Origin: Alphaproteobacteria bacterium UBA2723
Lineage (GTDB): Bacteria; Pseudomonadota; Alphaproteobacteria; RF32; CAG-239
Assembly (NCBI GenBank): GCA_002353835.1
Contig: DEKL01000017.1
Coordinates: forward strand, 1 to 7,696
Length of the DNA stretch: 7,696 nucleotides
Direction: 5' to 3'
The position numbers and the translations under genes were made by a program. This document shows positions 6,174-7,696 of the stretch, one piece after another (within the stretch, counting starts at the first letter, position 1; each line of letters starts with the position of its first letter). A model generated the notes under the pieces. That model was given only the letters and a program-made list of their open reading frames with translations, was not told the origin of the DNA and did not search any database.

Positions 6174-6286
6174 ATATTATTTTTTCTACAAACATTTAAC
6201 TACCGAAAAACTTAAATTTAAATTAAGAAAACTATTGATTTTAGATATTTTTCAATGTTTTTTGCAAAAAAAACAAATTTAAAGCT

Positions 6287-6314
6287 AAAAAATCGTCCAT
6301 TGAGGACGATTTTT
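6287..6314 (-). terminator. Hairpin terminator, distal of a tandem pair after rpmE
   Basis: An 11-bp perfect stem, AAAAATCGTCC (6288-6298) and GGACGATTTTT (6304-6314), has the loop ATTGA. Flanking A and T runs let it work on either strand. On the minus strand it would catch transcripts passing the first terminator after rpmE and insulate the TrcR-like gene. Confidence 0.75.
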
Positions 6315-6319
6315 GCAAT

Positions 6320-6424
6320 GAGTTTGGATAGTGCTTTAGCGCATTCTAAAAAAAGAAAAATCCGAAATATTTAAAACAAAAAATCGCTCAACAGAGCGAT
6401 TTTTACCACGAGTTTGGATAGTGC
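6320..6424. repeat. 15-mer repeated beside each terminator hairpin
   Basis: GAGTTTGGATAGTGC occurs at 6320-6334 and identically at 6410-6424, 90 bases apart. Each copy starts five bases after its terminator stem, so hairpin plus 15-mer forms a module present twice. The loop and stem tips differ (CGTCC versus CGCTC) with compensating changes on both arms, while the 15-mer is unchanged. I do not recognise the motif. Confidence 0.7.
6379..6404 (-). terminator. Hairpin terminator, first of a tandem pair after rpmE
   Basis: The 11-bp perfect stem AAAAATCGCTC (6379-6389) and GAGCGATTTTT (6394-6404) has the loop AACA. On the minus strand the T-run is extended to six. It is the nearest conventional terminator downstream of rpmE. 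Confidence 0.8.
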
Positions 6425-6502
6425 CAATGCTAAAGACGGATTTAAAGCCGCGGTGTACAACGTAGTACATAAGGACTTTAAATCCGCCTTTTTGATTGGT
6501 GC
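6421..6502. repeat. Long intergenic hairpin, palindromic element copy B
   Basis: Three nested stems are visible: GTGCCAAT (6421-6428) with ATTGGTGC (6495-6502); CGGATTTAAAG (6437-6447) with CTTTAAATCCG (6476-6486), extended outward by AAAG/CTTT after one mismatch; and the tip GTGTAC/GTACAT around AACGTA (6453-6470). The shape and tip match the element at 3550-3623. It starts 13 bases after the rpmE stop codon on the minus strand. Confidence 0.6.
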
Positions 6503-6514
6503 TATACAAGCTCT

Positions 6515-6736
6515 TTACTTTAATCCGAACTTAGCAAACTTAGAATTAAACTTACTAACCTGTCCGCCGGAATCAACCATACGGTGAACGCCGGTCCAAG
6601 CCGGATGAGACTTCGGGTCAATTTCAAGTGTCATCTTGTCGCCTTCTTTGCCCCAAGTAGAATAAACTTCCTTTTCTGTACCATCTGTCATTACGTATGT
6701 AATCTTGTGATAGTCAGGATGAATACCTTTTTTCAT
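6515..6736 (-). CDS. rpmE: 50S ribosomal protein L31
   Basis: This 73-aa protein opens with [12 protein letters not shown] and has the L31 landmarks [15 protein letters not shown] and [12 protein letters not shown]31 sits on the central protuberance of the large subunit and helps bridge to the small subunit. The zinc-binding cysteines of the E. coli type are absent (MTDGTE and [10 protein letters not shown] where cysteines would be), as is normal for the alphaproteobacterial form, so it needs no zinc. A TTG four codons upstream keeps the frame open, but the ATG at 6736 is correct because GGAGA, a good Shine-Dalgarno, ends six bases before it. It has its own promoter (6779-6807) and is followed by a long hairpin and two terminators. 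Confidence 0.96.
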   Translation of the reverse strand: MKKGIHPDYHKITYVMTDGTEKEVYSTWGKEGDKMTLEIDPKSHPAWTGVHRMVDSGGQVSKFNSKFAKFGLK

Positions 6737-6778
6737 TATTATCTCCAAAAACTAAACTACATTAAAAAATTTACGTCA

Positions 6779-6807
6779 CTTATACACTCAGCTTTTTTAT
6801 ATTGCAA
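6779..6807 (-). promoter_or_regulatory. Sigma70-type promoter of rpmE
   Basis: Read on the minus strand, TTGCAA (6807-6802) and TATAAG (6784-6779) are separated by exactly 17 bases. Each matches the consensus in four or five of six positions. Transcription would begin near 6772, giving a 5' leader of about 36 nt, and lets rpmE be expressed apart from the upstream genes. Confidence 0.65.
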
Positions 6808-6830
6808 GCATAATTTTACAATTTTTTAAA

Positions 6831-7631
6831 CTATTTTAAAATCTTAGCGATTTTTTGGCTTAAATTAAAGCTGACTGCCATTAAGTTTCCGGAATTAAGC
6901 ACTTTGGATACGACCTCGGTACGTGTATCGGTTTGTGCCATATCAAGCGCCATACCGCCTGCCTCTTTAACCAGTATAATACCGGCGGCAATACTTGCCG
7001 GCAAGCAATCCGGTGCAATAACGGCATCAAGCTTACCGGAAGCAACGTATGCCAAATCAAGCGCAACACAACCGCTTGCCCGCATATCATGCGTTAAAGC
7101 CAACGTATTATTGATAATCTTTGCAGAAAGAACGGCATCAGAAGTACTCGGCTTAATGGCAACCAGAGCACCTTCAAGCTCCTGACGAGAGGCAACCCGC
7201 AGACGTTCATGGCTACGAAAACCTTCTTTATAAGCACCCTTACCTTTTTCCGCAAAAAACAACTCATCACGTGCCGGATTATAAACCACACCGGCTAATA
7301 CGGTTGTTTCGTTCACAAGCGCGGCCGAAATGGCAAACTCGGGATTACCATGTGCAAAATTTGCCAACCCCTCAATACCGGAAAAGCAAATGTAAAGACC
7401 TTCTTTCGGTGCTTTTTCATTTGCAGCAACAACCGGCATTTGCGGCATAACCTTTGCAAACTCAATCTTTAAGCCTTTTTCTATCTTATCAAAGGCTATT
7501 TTGGTGAAATCCAGACTTCCTTTAACGGAATTTTGTAAATGCTCAATCTCGCTAAAATCACGATTAAGATTAACCGAAGCTTTCTTAACCGCCGTAACGA
7601 TATTGGTGAGCATAGGGGAAATGTATGCCAT
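6831..7631 (-). CDS. Inositol-monophosphatase-fold protein (SuhB-like), probably catalytically inactive
   Basis: The 266-aa protein aligns end to end with the IMPase/SuhB family: KGSLDFT (37-43), EGLANFAHGNPEFAISAALV (87-106), GVVYNPARDELFFAEKGKGAY (114-134), GCVALDLAYVASGKLDAVIAP (187-207) and AAGIILVKEAGG (215-226). The metal ligands are gone, however. Where the family has DPIDGTTNF this protein has SGIEGLANF, so human Asp90 is Ser84 and Asp93 is Glu87. The WD of WDxAAG is replaced by Ala-Ser (Ser213 for Asp220), and the Glu70 position falls on Ala69. The frame is intact and the fold residues are kept, so it is under selection for something other than phosphatase activity. E. coli SuhB also acts, independently of catalysis, in rRNA antitermination; a comparable role here is speculation. 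The start overlaps the stop of the preceding EF-P-like gene by one base (TAATG), suggesting translational coupling. Confidence 0.85.
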   Translation of the reverse strand: MAYISPMLTNIVTAVKKASVNLNRDFSEIEHLQNSVKGSLDFTKIAFDKIEKGLKIEFAKVMPQMPVVAANEKAPKEGLYICFSGIEGLANFAHGNPEFAISAALVNETTVLAGVVYNPARDELFFAEKGKGAYKEGFRSHERLRVASRQELEGALVAIKPSTSDAVLSAKIINNTLALTHDMRASGCVALDLAYVASGKLDAVIAPDCLPASIAAGIILVKEAGGMALDMAQTDTRTEVVSKVLNSGNLMAVSFNLSQKIAKILK

Positions 7632-7696
7632 TATTTTGCTCTTTCAACGTAATTTGCTTCTTCCGTACCAACCACGATTTTTTCACCGGCGGCAAT
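7631..7696 (-). CDS. efp: C-terminal end of elongation factor P, 5' part outside window
   Basis: Only the last 21 codons are in the window, ending with TAA at 7633-7631. The peptide contains AAGEKIVVGTEEANYVERAK, which matches the end of EF-P domain III, where the family reads close to INEGEKIVVDTRTGEYVERAK. EF-P helps the ribosome through polyproline stretches. The assignment rests on this short match and on the common alphaproteobacterial order efp then IMPase. The stop codon shares a base with the start of the downstream gene. Confidence 0.7.
   Translation of the reverse strand: MAAGEKIVVGTEEANYVERAK

Larger units (their letters stand above)
6101..6514. other. AT-rich spacer between rpmE and the TrcR-like gene
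   Basis: About 410 bases without a gene. From the trcR side it holds the palindrome at 6145-6173, an AT-rich stretch at 6174-6286 where I see no defined signal beyond A/T tracts, two hairpin terminators (6287-6314 and 6379-6404), a repeated 15-mer and the long hairpin at 6421-6502. Confidence 0.7.

Noticed and set aside
6584..6829. An 81-codon plus-strand frame across rpmE
   Set aside because: It is antisense to the certain L31 gene and its promoter; no start signal is present.

Overview
The window looks like a chromosomal piece of an AT-rich alphaproteobacterium, probably an uncultured, host-associated relative of the Rhodospirillales. Three things point there: a DUF1013/TrcR-type cell-cycle regulator (a family essentially confined to Alphaproteobacteria), a cysteine-free L31 ribosomal protein of the alphaproteobacterial type, and the order EF-P, inositol-monophosphatase-like gene, rpmE. 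Genus cannot be read from the sequence. No tRNA, rRNA, CRISPR array, transposase or phage gene is visible.

Layout. 1-2034 (minus) is the first 678 codons of a secreted S8 (subtilisin) protease with a signal peptide, an ankyrin-like segment, a membrane/glycine-rich linker and a full catalytic domain; it continues past the left edge. 2111-2500 (minus) is a MutT-type Nudix hydrolase. Divergent from it, 2577-3476 (plus) is a proline-iminopeptidase-like alpha/beta hydrolase followed by an intrinsic terminator and a long hairpin. 3651-4031 (minus) is an ASCH-domain protein. 4278-4547 (plus) is an unrecognised 89-aa membrane protein with its own promoter, structured leader and strong terminator. 4548-4861 is a gene-free spacer full of small palindromes. 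4862-6100 (minus) encodes a DUF1013/TrcR domain joined to about 230 residues of lysine/alanine-rich, histone-H1-like tail. 6101-6514 is a spacer with two tandem hairpin terminators, a repeated 15-nt motif and a second long hairpin. 6515-6736 (minus) is rpmE (L31) with a good sigma70-type promoter. 6831-7631 (minus) is an inositol-monophosphatase fold protein that has lost its metal-binding residues, overlapping by one base the end of a gene whose last 21 codons look like elongation factor P.

The most notable finding is inside the TrcR-like gene. The lysine-rich tail is interrupted by a short non-repetitive stretch whose DNA is a near-perfect Shine-Dalgarno sequence seven bases upstream of an in-frame ATG (codon 278). 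The locus could therefore make two proteins: a DNA-binding regulator with a histone-like tail, and a free 135-aa histone-H1-like protein. It may be the result of a fusion between trcR and a neighbouring histone-like gene. Other points worth checking are the catalytically dead IMPase next to translation genes, and two long intergenic hairpins (3550-3623 and 6421-6502) with the same central architecture, which suggests a dispersed palindromic repeat family.
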